A program made the position numbers and the translations under genes. The notes under the pieces were generated by a model that made no database searches, was not told the origin of the DNA, and saw only the letters and a program-made list of their open reading frames with translations. Positions 24,311-37,000 of a DNA stretch of 64,000 bases are shown piece by piece (within the stretch, counting starts at the first letter, position 1; every line of letters starts with the position of its first letter). The stretch comes from Brachypodius melanocephalos (taxonomy: Eukaryota; Chordata; Aves; Passeriformes; Pycnonotidae): the NCBI GenBank assembly GCA_013398615.1, contig VZSR01003803.1, positions 11,692,877-11,756,876 on the forward strand, given 5' to 3'.

Positions 24311-25263
24311 GTTTGTAGCATGCCAAAGAGCCCATGGGATGTTTAGAAGATGATGCCAATCTAAATGACAGAAAAGTAATTTTGAAACAATATTAGATCA
24401 TGGCATAGCTGAATCATAGAATGGTAATTTGGTTTTGTATCCTTCTGTCTAGGTTATAATCCATAACACTTTAAGTGCTTTTTTTCTTTACAGAGTACAA
24501 TAACTTTGTGTGGTCTTCAGGAAAAGAAATTATATATTGCTAAAGGGAAAGCTAATTCTATAGCAAGACACTGAGAAAGTGCAATAATCATCATGACAAC
24601 ATCCTCTCTCTGGCTTTGTATTTTGAATACTGTTTAAAATCAAGTCTTGTTAGATGAGGATCAGATGAGCTAATTACTTTTTTTCATCCTGCCTTAGCTT
24701 TGTCAAGAAAATATTATACCTTATACTCTTTTACTGTATAAGGTATAATATTAATTTTAATATTTAATAATAAGATTATTTGATTAATGATTTAAATAAT
24801 CATTAATTTTAATGATTATTTACTCAAGTGCAGGGTTGCTAATGACCATTAAAGTTTAGAATGCTGTAGAATTTGATAACAAAGATAACTCTAAGGAAAG
24901 CAAAGTGAAAGATTGCTCCAATAGCGAACACTTTTGATATGACAATGAATACAAGCCTTACTAAAGAAAAAGAATGTTTTAGAAAAGATAATTTATTTGT
25001 ATACAAAAATAGGGAATAGAAACAATGGAATTTATTATTAAATATTTTCTGAATTGCCAATGAAACTAAACATAACATCACATATGATCCAGCTGTTTTT
25101 TGACTTGTATACAGAACAGCTTCCCAACCACTGGAGTTACATTTCAGCAGCCAGATCCTCATCTGGGTAATTATCATTATCACACTGATGCCTATAGAAT
25201 TACATTAATTTACACAAACAAATTCCGTATTACCTTTAAAAAAGAAACTTAACTGGAAATAAA
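24311..25263 (+). other. RAB39A: Likely RAB39A 3' UTR
   Basis: AT-rich sequence after the stop codon. A canonical AATAAA is at 25258-25263 and another at 25604-25609. Without transcript data either, or a later site, could be the true end. It contains a strong inverted repeat at 24710-24752. Confidence 0.4.
24710..24752 (+). repeat. Perfect 17-bp inverted repeat (hairpin), 9-nt loop
   Basis: Left arm 24710-24726 and right arm 24736-24752 are exact reverse complements with a 9-base loop. A second AT-rich inverted repeat (10-bp arms 24783-24792 and 24798-24807, 5-nt loop) follows 30 bases later. In RNA both would fold within the presumed RAB39A 3' UTR. A tiny MITE relic or chance in AT-rich DNA are alternatives. 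Confidence 0.85.
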
Positions 25264-28200
25264 AAAGTTAGAAAGTGCTGCAACCCATGGGAACCCAGGC
25301 CTTAAATTTGAATAGAGCAAGGACAGTTTTATTCTTAGCCAGCAAATGTTAAACTGTTGTTTAAAACTGTTATAAATAGAGCATGTGGAGAGGAAAGAAT
25401 TTCTAAAATAATGCTCATCTACAAAGAGCAAAGTTAGAGAATTCCTATTCTAAGAAAGAAACCCATAATAGCTTTTAATGACAACAACAATAGGAGAAAT
25501 CTGAGATCATGTAGCATTTTACTGAGCTTGGAGTCATCTTCCTACTCCTCTGAATATAACATACAGTAGCTTTAAGCAAACTAGGTCTAGCACGTAAATA
25601 CCAAATAAATCTATTTCTATTTTATCGTAGTAGTATAAAAGATGACTTGATCTCCAGAGTTAATAAGCATCTACAATTTATCTGGCATACTCATAACCAC
25701 CAAACATCAAGCCAGTTATCTTCATATAGAAGTGTGTTATCATGTACAATTTTCCTTTTTCAAGATCAGGCAACAAGTCTATCTAATCTAATTTTCTTCT
25801 TCAACAAGCATATGATTGGTTTTCTCTCAGGTTACTTTTACAATCATCTTTCAAATAGTTTGTAGTGTGGGGACAGATTGTTTGGTTCCAGTTACTTTAT
25901 ACATTTAGGGCAACTGAAATAGCTGACTTCAAAGGGAACTAAAAGTTTAAGTTTTTCTAAAGCCTGAGTCTTACTTGCACTGAGGCATAGTTACACTGTC
26001 ATGGAAGGATACAGAGGCCTTAATATAAACAGGAATCAGCCTTAATTCATTAGCAAATAGAACAGTTAATTCTAGTCGCACCATGCCACAGAGCAATTGC
26101 TGTGAGCCTGATTCTCTATTAAACTACATGTATTGACACCAAATCAACTTTGTTTGGAGGGTATTTTAAGCCCTCCTTACAAAGTAAACATGACTAGAGA
26201 TGCCAAAAGGTAGTGAAGAATCAGGCTGTGTGCATTTGACATTGATTCCCTTATGATATGAAGCTTATGTGGTGCATCTCAGAAGATCTCTTTGTTGTTT
26301 AATTAATTTATTTAATTAAATAAATCAGTGACTGAGGAGTCAACAGACCCAAAGTCTACCACTGGTTCACTGTGTATTTCTGAGCAAAGCATTTGCGGTT
26401 TTTGTGCCTCACCTTCTGTATCTCAAATATTGAGATGATTGTTCTTCCTCAAATTCACAAACACTGCTGAGACCAAAATAGTCTATATGATCTTCAGTCC
26501 TGGACTCTATCCTCTGTGAGCTACCTGCTTTTGAGTGTTTAGCATCATGGGATGTGGATACTAGTTTCTTCTGACATACTCAAATAACAGTAATTTAAAA
26601 AAAAAAATTATACAGCCTTATAAGTGCCAGGTATTGCTATGAATCTACATTTCATTGCATATTTCATTATTTTTAGATTAAAATCTTGTCTCTTTAATTT
26701 TTCTTCCTGAATACTCTGGAGCCAATAAGCTTTTCATTCTGTATGAAAAAAATAGGTTGCACTGGGGGGAAAAAGGATGGGAGAAGAGGGGAATGGAGGG
26801 GAGGTATGCACAGAGAAGTAAACAATCATCAGAACAGAGCCTTAATCTCTGTTGTCAATGTTGTACCTGTGGTATCACATTTATCACACTGGGAATAGAG
26901 CTTTTAACCAGATTCAACTGTGTAAGGAACTGGTATTGGCAATGCAATTAGAAGAGAAGTTCACTACATTTTGAAGTACTGTGCACAGAGTTGTCTTGTT
27001 TGTAATTCCTAAAAATGTAGGTTAACTGTACTTTCAAACATTGTCTGTTTTTATGATATATTAAACCACTACTGTATCTTCTCACTACACACTTGCAGTT
27101 GATAGAAATGTCTGGTAAATTGATAATTTGTTGAAATGCATAATTTTCTTTTCAGATGCTAAGTAACAGCTTGAGTAAGCTGTAGAATGGGTTATAGTTC
27201 AGTGCATTTATATTCTTTTCCCCCCCAAAGAAGCATGAATATTGACAACAGAATTAAAATCCCAGAAAATACAGAAATTAGATAAATCTTACTTGGTAGC
27301 CAAATTTTAAAAATAGAAAATATTTGATAAGAAAACACAAACTACAAATTAAGATTTGGTCGGTCCCAGTTAGGTAATGGAAAATGTTGAAAAACCTTGA
27401 CAAAGGTTTTATTTGGATTCATTCATTGGCAAATGAATGGATAAAAAGTGTTGTTTTGGATTCCTAAACTTTAATTGCTTTTATTTTAAGTCTGATAAAG
27501 AAGAGTAAATATCTTCCTCTATTCATTAAAATACTTTACACATGAATTCCTAAGATATTTTGGCTTGCTCATCATTGTATCTCTCCCATGTAAGAAGCAG
27601 AAACTAGCCTCATACCTTAGGAATCAACCAAGGAAAAGATTTAGAGATGGTAAATGTTCATTTTGTTCATTTATGCCTTCAGTATGGAATAGACTCACCG
27701 ATCTAACCTCAAACTGGTGACTGTTGTGTGCTCACAGAAGATGATTCAGGCTTGATTGAGCCCCCAGACACACTGTGGTGCCCTGTGCTGAGATCCCTTC
27801 TGCCTCAGACAAACAGCTACTGGTACCTGAGCTGTCTGAAAGCGAGGGTGGGTGGATCCCACCCATTATCACAGATATTTCAGTCTCAGCATTTCAGCTC
27901 CCTTAGGGAGTAGATGCTTCATTGCCCTCTTTTTACATAATTAACATCCAGGAAGAGTGCTTTCTCCCTCAATGAAGACCCCGACATAATGGGAATTCCT
28001 CCAAGTCTCCACCTTTGCTTTCTACACAGAGCTGGCACAGCAATTTCAGCAGTCTTTATTCAGTCGAATAAAGTCAAATAATTCAGAAGAAAAAGAAGGA
28101 AGGCTGAGGGTTTATTCTCTACATGGGCATGGAACCTTACCACAAACATGGTGGACTGTTTAAGAAATCATTAAATACCAAAAAACAACTGTCAATAGCA

Positions 28201-31200
28201 AAAATTTGCATTGCTCATTTCTCAGAGTGTAGAGAATATATTTCAAATAAGTGAATGAAATTAAAATTCTAATAGAGGAATCACCCATCACCCACAGAGG
28301 TTATTGGGAGTAGCAGGCTCTTTATGGAGGGATAGGCAAATCTTCATTTAAATTCAAACTGAGGAATTCAAAATCCCAATCCCGAGCTGATAGAGTGGGT
28401 CACTGTCTTTGAAAATGTTTAATTAATTTACTTCTCCAAGAAAGTGATGTTTTAGGCTAGGCCTGAGTTATGTAGGGGTGGATGCTCAGTGAATAACCAG
28501 CAGAGATGACTAGCCCCTGGGAGCAGTGCTGGGAGCCAGCTGACAGCAGCCCCCAGCAGCCTCACAGGCTACAAGGGCAGCTCAAACTGAGATTACCTGA
28601 TCACAGCCTGCCAAAGGCTCACCTTGCAGCGGAAGAGCGTCTACAGAAAGGTAACAGTAGAAGTAGCAAACCCAAAATCTGTGCATTGTAAATAAAAGCA
28701 ATGTCTAGGTAAAGAAACTGGCATTTCAGCTATAGTTCAGTTACTGCTATTCCTCACTGCTGTGGCTTCAAATCTGTGCAATCAATGCAAACTGACTTTT
28801 CCTGGTCCATGAAAATCATGGAAGGACAAACCGAGCCTCCTGTAGCAATAAAGTCAGCCACCAGGGAGAGGGCTGCACAAGATAAGGATGGAAGGCAGAC
28901 AGACATAATTTCTTCCGTCCCTGCACAGCCCTGGAGGAAAAGTGAGACGAACCACTGCAAGAGCCCTTTAAGAAAGACTCTGTAGAAATATCCATCACTG
29001 TAGTGGGACTTGTGGGGTGAACAAAAGCACCAAGTACCTGGAGTCAGCATAGAGATGCAGGCTACTGACTCCCTAACTCCCTAAGGATCGGTTACATCCG
29101 TGGCACAGCTGCAGGAATGGTTGAGTCTAACACTGCTCTGGCACTATGTCTACACTGCATAGTGTCTACATTGCAGAAAGGCAAATGCCTACACTGCAGG
29201 CTGTTTCCCCTTTCACCCTCTCCCCCATGTGGTTTCTTTACAGGAAAGAACTGTCAGAAGACATATCTGGCACCAAAGTGTGACAGTGAGCAGGGCAATA
29301 GTTGAAAATTTTAGTGGTAGTTGCTAAGTATTAAGGTACTAAAACTGAGGGGAGGAATTGTGGAAAATATTCCAGTCATAATCTTCGTAATAAAAACCTT
29401 TCAGGGCTGGCACTGCTCTGCAGCACTTTTGAGAATTGTCCATTTTGGTTAAGTTTTCAATGCCAAGGAAATAGTTCAGCTACTTAGTAATAATTTATAT
29501 TAGTTTGTCATTTAAAAAAAATTACTGCATATTATTCAGGGAGAAAAGTCTTCTCTCTGCAGATCATTTTAGTAGTTTTGCTGACATGCAACTTATGTTG
29601 TATGTTTTAAAAGAACAAGCTATGCCAGGATGTAACTTTAAAATACACAAGTCTCAGATCCCATCAATCAGCCCACTGAAATGCACAGTTCATTTTATTG
29701 GGATTTTTCTCTGCTCAATTCTCTGTGGAAAAGAGTCAAATTCTCAGAGAAGCTTTTAAAACAAAAGAGACTCAAAGCTTACTGAGCACTGAAAAAGAGA
29801 TTCATATGTGAACAAGTGTCAGAAAAGTAGAACATGTTTTTTCTTGTGGTATCCTCTTTCACTCTACCATGCTTCACAGCCCAACTGTAGCTCCCTGAGT
29901 ACACAGTGAATGGAACAGTAAATTTCTAGCTGTCCAAAAAACACTGGGAGATCAAGTGTAATTCCCCACAGCAGTTCTACACAACTCTGTGCTTGGGCGA
30001 GGAACAATGGCCACATTCTGCTTAACGCATGCCATGTGCTTCTCTGTGTCCCAGGAGGAATCTGGCCTCAACAAAACCCTTCCTGCAGGTTCTGCCTGCA
30101 GTCACTCTGCACCACCCCACATCATCTTCAGTGACAGGATAAAAAGTGTAAGGTCTTCCTGCAGGGAAAGTATGAGGGAATAGCACTATGGTCTAAAAAA
30201 TACATCAGAGAAAAACAGACATCGGGGAGAGAGGTTATTTAAGCTAAAGGACAATGCTGGCATGAGAACAAAGAGGTCATACTGAGATGCACAGGATAGG
30301 TGGTTCTGGTGACACTGAGATAACAAAGCCTTGGGATGCTTTAAGTGAAAGCAACAGTAATCTTTGCTGCCACATGCAGACAATTTCTCCAGAATGCCAT
30401 TGTTACTAACCGAAAAGGTGATGTGGAGCCCAGATAGTAAACACCAGAAGTGTTTGCTTACTCGTTGAAATGGAAACAAGCATAGGAGAAGTTTGGTCAC
30501 TGACAGTACTTCTTTTTTCAACTACAGTTAGATGTCTGAGTGCTCTTGCCCTTTTAAAAGGATTGTCTTTGGTCACTCAAGGCACATTTTGTGCATGAGG
30601 TCATTGTGACAGCCCATAGCAGTGATAAACAAGAATTTCCCACTGAAAGAAAATCTTAACGTAAAAAACTACTGAATATAACTAGTTTTATGGGATAAGA
30701 GTTTAAAATGGACTAATCAGGCATCACATGTTTTTTTCCCTTCATGGAGTAAGTGAAGATTAGAAGAAACTATGTTCATCTTACTCGTTCATCTTATTGG
30801 TTTCAGGGCATTAAAACAGATCGTAGAAACACATATTTCTCTCTGATGCAACTCATTCAAAGCCTAGAATCAGTTCACTCCAAGGCATCTAGAATATTAT
30901 GATGTTATTAATTTCACTGTTCATCCAAATCTTAATGAGCTGTTCCTTGCAAGTCACTTTAAAGCAGTGCACGTCTGGGAGTGCCATTCCCTCAGCCTTT
31001 TACAATCCACACAAAGGATTAAAAGTGTAGGCCAATGTAGTATCAATCAATAATTAATATCTTCATTATCAGCAGAATTTAAAAATAATCCATTTGTAAT
31101 AGAATTAAAGCAAATAAAACAATATTGTGTAACACTGAGAACTGTCAAAGCACCTTGAAGTGGTACAAAAATGCTATACCACCTTAAGACTCATAGGTGG

Positions 31201-32899
31201 CTTTACTTCTCAGAAAATTCATGCACAGATCTTCAGGGAAAAAATAAACAAAACCAACAATTACAATCATTGTGTAAACCATGCAAAATGAGATTCACAC
31301 TATTTTAATAGCAGTAAAAAGTACCAGTCTCTCTGTTTCTCAGATGTTCAAGTTCTCTTTATTCCTTGGCTAGCCTACTCATAACTATTATACAAGAGCA
31401 TATTTGGGCAGGATGCACAAAGATGTACTCAGTACAGTCATTGCTGACCCATCTAGGCCAGCAGCATAAATGTTACATTATGTCTACCAGGTGACTAAGG
31501 GGACTTAGGAAAGACCAGACCATGGAAAGTACACTGGTGCTCCTGCATCCTGGGTACTCCCACATTTTTGTGGCAGCATTTGGTATGTTTGGATGAAAAG
31601 TGCAAATACAGAGAAGTCCATCATTTTCAAACATAGCATTTTAAAATACTGCCCAGCTTCGTTTAGCTTCTAAGTTGGTTAAGCAAAATTTTCAGTTATA
31701 GCATTCTAATGATTTGTGTTACGGTTTTGTACTCTAAGCTTTGCATCAAAGGGACCTGAGATGAAGTTTTCTATAGTAGTTAATTTTCTGGATCTAGGTA
31801 TAAAAAGCAGTTTATAAACATCACTGAATTGTGGCATTAATAGCAAACATATATTAAAAAAGGAACTAGTAGAAAATGAAAAGAACAAAAAATATCAAAT
31901 AATTGGAAATACTCACTTTTTTAAGGATTTGAGCAAAAGAGAATGAATCAGTTCATAGAGTAGTGGCTCAAAGAAATGGCTGCCTCCATGTCACATTCTG
32001 TAGAATATTTACCTGTACCTCAGCTTCTCTGGTAATTACATATCTGTAATGTAATACACAGACAGGGCAGTGGAGAGGCTGAAGCACAAATGCACAATGC
32101 ACACATTTTACTGTCCCTGCTGGAGTCCTCCTAACTTCAGCACTGTTGCAGAATACATGTGCAACAGAAAGTGCAGACTATGATTAGATCTATATTGCAT
32201 AATTTCATATTATATGCAAAACTGTATGCAAAACTACATATGCAGTAAATACCATATACTTAACTATTGAGAGTACAGAACATATAATAACAGCTAAGAA
32301 ACAAAACCATAAACTAATTGGAGCGTTTGGAAGCTGGAAACCTTGTCAAAATAGCAGATAATTAACACCTCCTTTTCACTTCTCAGTTATAAGGAGGCCT
32401 TAATATGACTATCATAATTTATTCATTTAATAAGGCTGCAGACCACATTTGGTCAGCATTATCAAAACTTCCACAACAGTATACACATTTCTTAAATATT
32501 TTGTTACAGCTTTCTTACACTTCAGGGTTCTTATCCTCTAATATATATGAATTTAGCTTCAAATCCTGTGCCCCAGGAGGGGTGAAGAGAGGGCTGCCAT
32601 TCCTGCTAGCCAGGGGTGTGGCTGTGCATGCTAATGACTCAAGGCAGGCCAAGTTGAACAGGAGGCATCAGCTCTCAGGGCTCTGAGCCTGTATGAAAAG
32701 CTTGGTGAATTTTTCTTCAAGGTAAATTTTTAGGCAAAGGCTAAATGTTTTAAGAGAAAAGTGAGATTCTGTCTTATATAAAGAAATCCTGAAATTTTCC
32801 AGATCCTTCTCAAAAGGTGCCTAAATGCAGATTTTTCCTACTAAATATTCCCTTGCGTTGGACTTTGATGAACCTTGTTTGTCCCTTTCAAGATACTGT
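25264..32899. other. Intergenic sequence between RAB39A and CUL5
   Basis: About 7.6 kb without a recognised gene or clear repeat family. Small items are a 20-bp perfect AT palindrome at 26306-26325 and three imperfect 'ctacactgca'-type repeats near 29,148-29,200. Open frames here are short and their translations look random. Confidence 0.5.
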
Positions 32900-33215
32900 G
32901 ATCACAGAATCACAGAATGGGTCAGACTGGAAAGGACCACAAGGCGTCATCTGGTCCAACTTCCCTGCTCAAGCAGGGCCATCCAAGAGCAGAGGATTGT
33001 GTCGACTGTTCTTGAATTTTCCAGTGAGGCAGACTCCACATCTTCTCTGGGCAATCCGTTCCAGTGCTCCGTCACTCTCACAGTCAAGAAGTTTTTCCTT
33101 ACGTTCAGATGGAACTTCTGTGCCCATTGCCTCTTGTCCCAGTTGCTTGGCATCACTGAGAAGATCCTGGTCCATCCTCCCGACGCCCTTCCTTCACATA
33201 CTTACACACTCATTG
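32900..33215 (-). mobile_element. CR1 LINE 3' fragment, reverse orientation, just upstream of the CUL5 island
   Basis: It starts with the CR1 3'-end signature in reverse ('atcacagaatcacagaatgg', then 'ctggaaaggacc'). It continues through 'ccctgctcaagcagggccat', the conserved 3' stem, for about 300 bases. It is 5'-truncated and non-coding. It lies directly beside the CUL5 CpG island. Confidence 0.88.
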
Positions 33216-33423
33216 ATTCTGTAACTACAACACTTGTGACAACTGGCACGAAGCGTCAAGGTTTAGCCGGAGACTGGGTGCAAGGCAGCGACTTGGCTTC
33301 GCAGCGCACGGCTGGGTGCGGGCGGCCGTGCGGGGCTGTGCCCGCGGTGCTCTCCGCTCCCTCCGGCCGGGCGTGCGGGAGGCCGGTGCCGCAGCACCCG
33401 CGGGGACAGGACGGCGGGCCGGG

Positions 33424-33432
33424 GTTAGTTAG

Positions 33433-33513
<81 letters not shown>
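33424..33513 (+). repeat. (GTTA)n microsatellite, about 22 units
   Basis: Two units, one imperfect unit lacking a T, then a pure tract from 33,435 to 33,513 (79 bases, nearly 20 units). It lies inside the CpG island about 520 bp upstream of the CUL5 start codon. Such a long pure tract is likely to vary in length between individuals. Confidence 0.97.
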
Positions 33514-33728
33514 GTCAAGTTATTTCTGCGCTTACAAATCACAGCGCCCCGTGCCGCCGAACGCGGGGTTCCGTGCTCAGCCCCGTCCCGCGGGGCCCTG
33601 AGGGCAGCGGCGCCGGTGCCGGGCGGCGCGGGCGGCGGGCCGGCAGGGGGCGCTGCAGGCGGGGTCTGCAGCCGCGCTGGGCGGCGGGGCCGCTCCCGGC
33701 GCCGCATCATGTGGGCCCGGCCCCTTCC

Positions 33729-33782
33729 ATGGAGCCGCGGCCGCCGAGTGCCGCCCGGGCGGACGCCGCCATGAGGCTCTGA
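33729..33782 (+). other. Upstream ORF of 17 codons in the probable CUL5 leader
   Basis: ATG with G at +4, then 16 more codons and TGA. An internal in-frame ATG at 33,771 in a gccgccATGA context would start a three-codon frame ending at the same stop. It ends about 250 bases before the CUL5 start. It matters only if transcription starts upstream of it, which is not known. Confidence 0.4.
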
Positions 33783-33880
33783 GGGGCGGCTGCGTGGAGC
33801 ACCCGGCCGGTCCCAGTGTTGCCCAGTTGCCGGAGCCTCGCCGCGAGACAGAGAAGCCCAACGCTGAGGCCGCCTCCGCC

Positions 33881-33912
33881 GCTGCTGCTGCTGCCGCCGC
33901 CGCCGCCGCCGC
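33881..33912 (+). repeat. GC-rich triplet repeat, (GCT)4 then (GCC)n
   Basis: Four GCT units followed by about seven GCC units in the probable CUL5 5' UTR. Confidence 0.85.
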
Positions 33913-33918
33913 GGGTCC

Positions 33919-33933
33919 GGGCGGGCGGGCGGG
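33919..33933 (+). promoter_or_regulatory. Four-tract G-quadruplex motif
   Basis: Four GGG tracts each separated by a single C (33919-21, 33923-25, 33927-29, 33931-33), with a further GGG at 33913-15. One-base loops are known to favour very stable parallel quadruplexes. It also overlaps Sp1-type GGGCGG boxes. It is on the sense strand, so it could form in DNA or in the mRNA leader. Confidence 0.6.
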
Positions 33934-33945
33934 CGGCCCGGGGCC

Positions 33946-33951
33946 ATGTAA
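33946..33951 (+). promoter_or_regulatory. ATG-TAA start-stop element upstream of CUL5
   Basis: An ATG is followed at once by TAA, 13 bases after the G-quadruplex motif and 89 bases before the CUL5 ATG. Start-stop elements are known to stall ribosomes and reduce downstream translation. It is active only if it lies in the mRNA. Confidence 0.4.
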
Positions 33952-34034
33952 AGCGGCAGCGGCCGGTGGGAGCCGAACCGAGCTCGAGCAGAGAAGCCGC
34001 CGCTGCCGGCCGGGGGGGCCCCGCAGTGGGGATC

Positions 34035-34058
34035 ATGGCGACGTCTAATCTCTTAAAG
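34035..34058 (+). CDS. CUL5: CUL5 coding exon 1
   Basis: Eight codons, MATSNLLK, ending at AAG|gtgaga. Too short to find by length, but it matches the known N terminus exactly and joins in phase 0 to exon 2. Confidence 0.96.
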
Positions 34059-37000
34059 GTGAGAGCGGGGCCCGGCCGAGTCCTGCGGGAGGAGGCGGCG
34101 AGGCCGGGCGGCCCTGCGGGTAGCCGGACCGGGTAGGGCGGCCGGGACGGGGGCAGGGCCAGGGTCAGGCCGCGGGTGCCGCTGCCCGGAGTTGCCGCTC
34201 CCAGGGCCCCCCCGCAGGTGAGCGGCCTTGGGCTGCCGGCCTCGGCCCGGCCCGGCCCCGGCGGCGGCTGCTGCCTGCTGCCAGCACCGCGCTCCCTCCC
34301 CCCGGCTCTCCCTTCCCAAACACCCCTCCTTGGGAAACAGCGTTGCGTCGTGCAGATAGGGTACGGTGTCTTCTCTTTGTTTATTTAAGAAAATCCGGGT
34401 GTACGGAAAATGAGTTTTAAGTTAAACAAAGAGTTGAAAAATGTCTTCGCTGAAGGCAGGTGCCCTTATTGAGGTGGCCACCGTGTTCCAGTTTTTTAGT
34501 TAACTGCAGTTTTCCTGCAAAGGAAAAGTCCCGGAGGCCTTTCGCTTACGTTAAGCAGCTTTGCTTTTGTAGTCATGTGTTTTCAAGCACTTTCCCGGCG
34601 TTTGATGGCAGATGTCAGTCACCCCAAGCTGCCGCAGGTTGGAACGGAAGATTTCAGTGGGACAGTCCAGTATTTGAGCTCAGGACTGCCTGTCCTGGTC
34701 TTTGCGGTATGTATGAGGAGAGGACTCTGTGTGGCCTTTGAGGCCGTGCTAACACAGGGAACATGGGCCTGCTTGAAACCACTGTTATTAATGCTTCCAG
34801 TAAGTGTTTCTGCAACACCAGTTAACTATAGTGCTAAGTAGGATAGGCCTAGGGCAGGCTGCCTGCTTAACTTGAGAAATTGACAATTGAAGAGATGTAT
34901 AAATACAGGCATAAACATGTGTTCAGCGCTATGTATTGTAGTTTAGTGTGGTCTTGAAGAAGTGCTGCTTGCATTTTATTAACCTGACCTAATTTGGATG
35001 TATAGATCTAGCCTGAATCTGCTGGTTTTATTTATTACTCTGAGACTTTCAGTGTGAAGAAATGAGAAGTAATTTATCCCTTTGTTTCTTCCTGATACTA
35101 AAAAAACCCCTCTATATTAAAAAGATATGTTGAAAAAAATCTTTCTTGAAATTAATTTTAATTAATTCCTGTATATTTTTATGCCTGTAAGAGGTTGTTA
35201 GATATTTAAGCAGATAATACTTCAAAATACTTAAAAATCTAAAATTGAAGAAGCCAAGAACACAGGCGAAAAAAATAGTGTTTCATAAGAATTGTCCTTT
35301 TGTGGAAAAGCGTGTGTTCAGACCAGGGCTCAGACAGTTTCACCCACTTGTTAAAGTTTTAGACCATCTCTTTGCTGTACATTTGAGGATTTCTCGAAAG
35401 TCCAACACGTGCTTTGATGATACACGTGGTGGGATAGCCCAGAGCAGATGGGAGAAACACAGGCATGTAAGGTTTGTCAGCATTCCACTTCAGCTGTTTT
35501 GAAAGAGCAATAAGAAGTAAAAACAGAGGCCTTGACTTGGCGAGATGGCTCTTGCCAAACTGAAGCCTTGGTGTTAACTAGTCGTGTTTTTGCCACTGGC
35601 CTTTGAGTTGTCAATGTTTTGTATTGACAGTAAGATATATATGCACAGTGTGTTTTAGGAAAAATGCTGCAGAGATATATCTTCTAAAATAGGCCTTTCT
35701 GGTCACTCAAAGTGTTATTAAGACCTTAGCCAACTGATTAGTGAGTTTTCCAATTACAATAAAGTGTGATTCCTACATTACAGAAGGAAAGATTATACAG
35801 TGATTTGACTTTGTTTATAATAGAGGATAAACCAGTGTGAGAATTAGAACTAGGTAAGGTCCTTTGTTCCCCAGTTCCACTTGTCAGAGTGCTCTCCGAG
35901 AAGCAAACTGTTGATTCCACGTCAGTGTTGCCTGCCAGTGCCTTATGCCATCTGAGCTTGTCCAACATACTTCTGCTTTCATCTTTAAGGGGAAAAAAGC
36001 AATGTCTGGGCATGGTAAAAATCCCAGGGTAAGAAAGGAGAGGTGTTAATATCTGGAAGTTTTTTCCATATCTTTTCCAAATAAGCCTGCATAATCAAAT
36101 GTAAGTGGGGTATAGACAGGTCTTAGTTTTGCCAGCATGAACAGGACCTAAGCATTTTCTTTTGTTTTCCCCCATCCTGGTTCAGCTTTCTGCATAGTTG
36201 AGAAAATGATGTGAAATACTCCTTTCTGATTCTGTTAACAGATACTAGCTGAATCCAAATCTGACTGGCTGATATAATTTTAGAGGGCATCATTTAAACT
36301 CCACTGGTGCTTAATTTTCCTAATCGTTAATTATTTTTTTTTTTCAGTGAGAAGCATATTCTTGGAGAACTTTCTTTAAATGCAAAATTAGGATGACCAA
36401 TTGTGTTGAATCTTGAGAGATTTGAATCCTGAGACAGAACAAACTGTAATGTGATGGAAATGCTGCAGTACTTAGTAAGAGCCATTACAGGGTCAGCTGG
36501 TGCCTTCCCTACCTGTAGCAGAGCTGCTCTCCCTTGTTGAGGCAGTGGCTTTCTGGTAGGTGACCAAGCCATTTCCAGCAGAGTCCCCTAGAGTTTTTTG
36601 TTTCAACACACGTGTGACATTTTTAAAGTGAGGTGCTTCATTTCAGGGGCCCTGTAGGGTTTGTAACTTGTTCTCTTTGCAGTGATGGTCCGGTCTAAAG
36701 CAATTCACCCACGTGACATGAAGATACTTGAGTTTTTCTGCAGTTTGTGGAGCAGAAAGCACCTCAGCTTATTGTAGCTGTATAAAGAAAACCTGTAGCT
36801 GTAGCTGTATCCATGCTGGCAGATCTTGACACTATTGTGGGGCCTTACTGGAGCTGCCAGCAAATGCAGGAGGCTATCCTTGCAAGATGAACTCCAGCAT
36901 GAGCCTGATATTAGGAAAAAAAGAAGCAGCAAAGGAAGCAACAGTTTTTCTCTGGGCTTGAATGAAGTGAGAATCACTATTTACCTTTGCATGAGTTTCA

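Larger units (their letters stand above)
33255..34330 (+). promoter_or_regulatory. CUL5: CpG island over the CUL5 promoter, 5' UTR and first coding exon
   Basis: Dense CpG and GC from about 33,255 to 34,330, broken only by the GTTA microsatellite. It has several GC boxes and no TATA box. The likely transcribed leader (start unknown) contains (CTG)4(CCG)7-type triplets at 33,881-33,912, a four-tract G motif at 33,919-33,933 and short upstream ATGs. Confidence 0.85.

Noticed and set aside
24400..24430. CR1-like 'aatcatagaatgg' in the RAB39A 3' UTR
   Set aside because: Only about 15 bases match and the following sequence does not continue as CR1.
26306..26325. 20-bp perfect AT palindrome
   Set aside because: It is made only of A and T in an AT-rich stretch; likely chance.
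32825..33439. 204-codon frame upstream of CUL5
   Set aside because: Its first two thirds are antisense CR1 and the rest is CpG-island DNA. It is a composite of repeat and promoter, not a gene.
33504..34319. Minus-strand frames across the CUL5 island suggesting a divergent gene
   Set aside because: Low-complexity Pro/Arg/Ala/Gly translations explained by GC content. A divergent non-coding transcript is possible, but the sequence does not show one.
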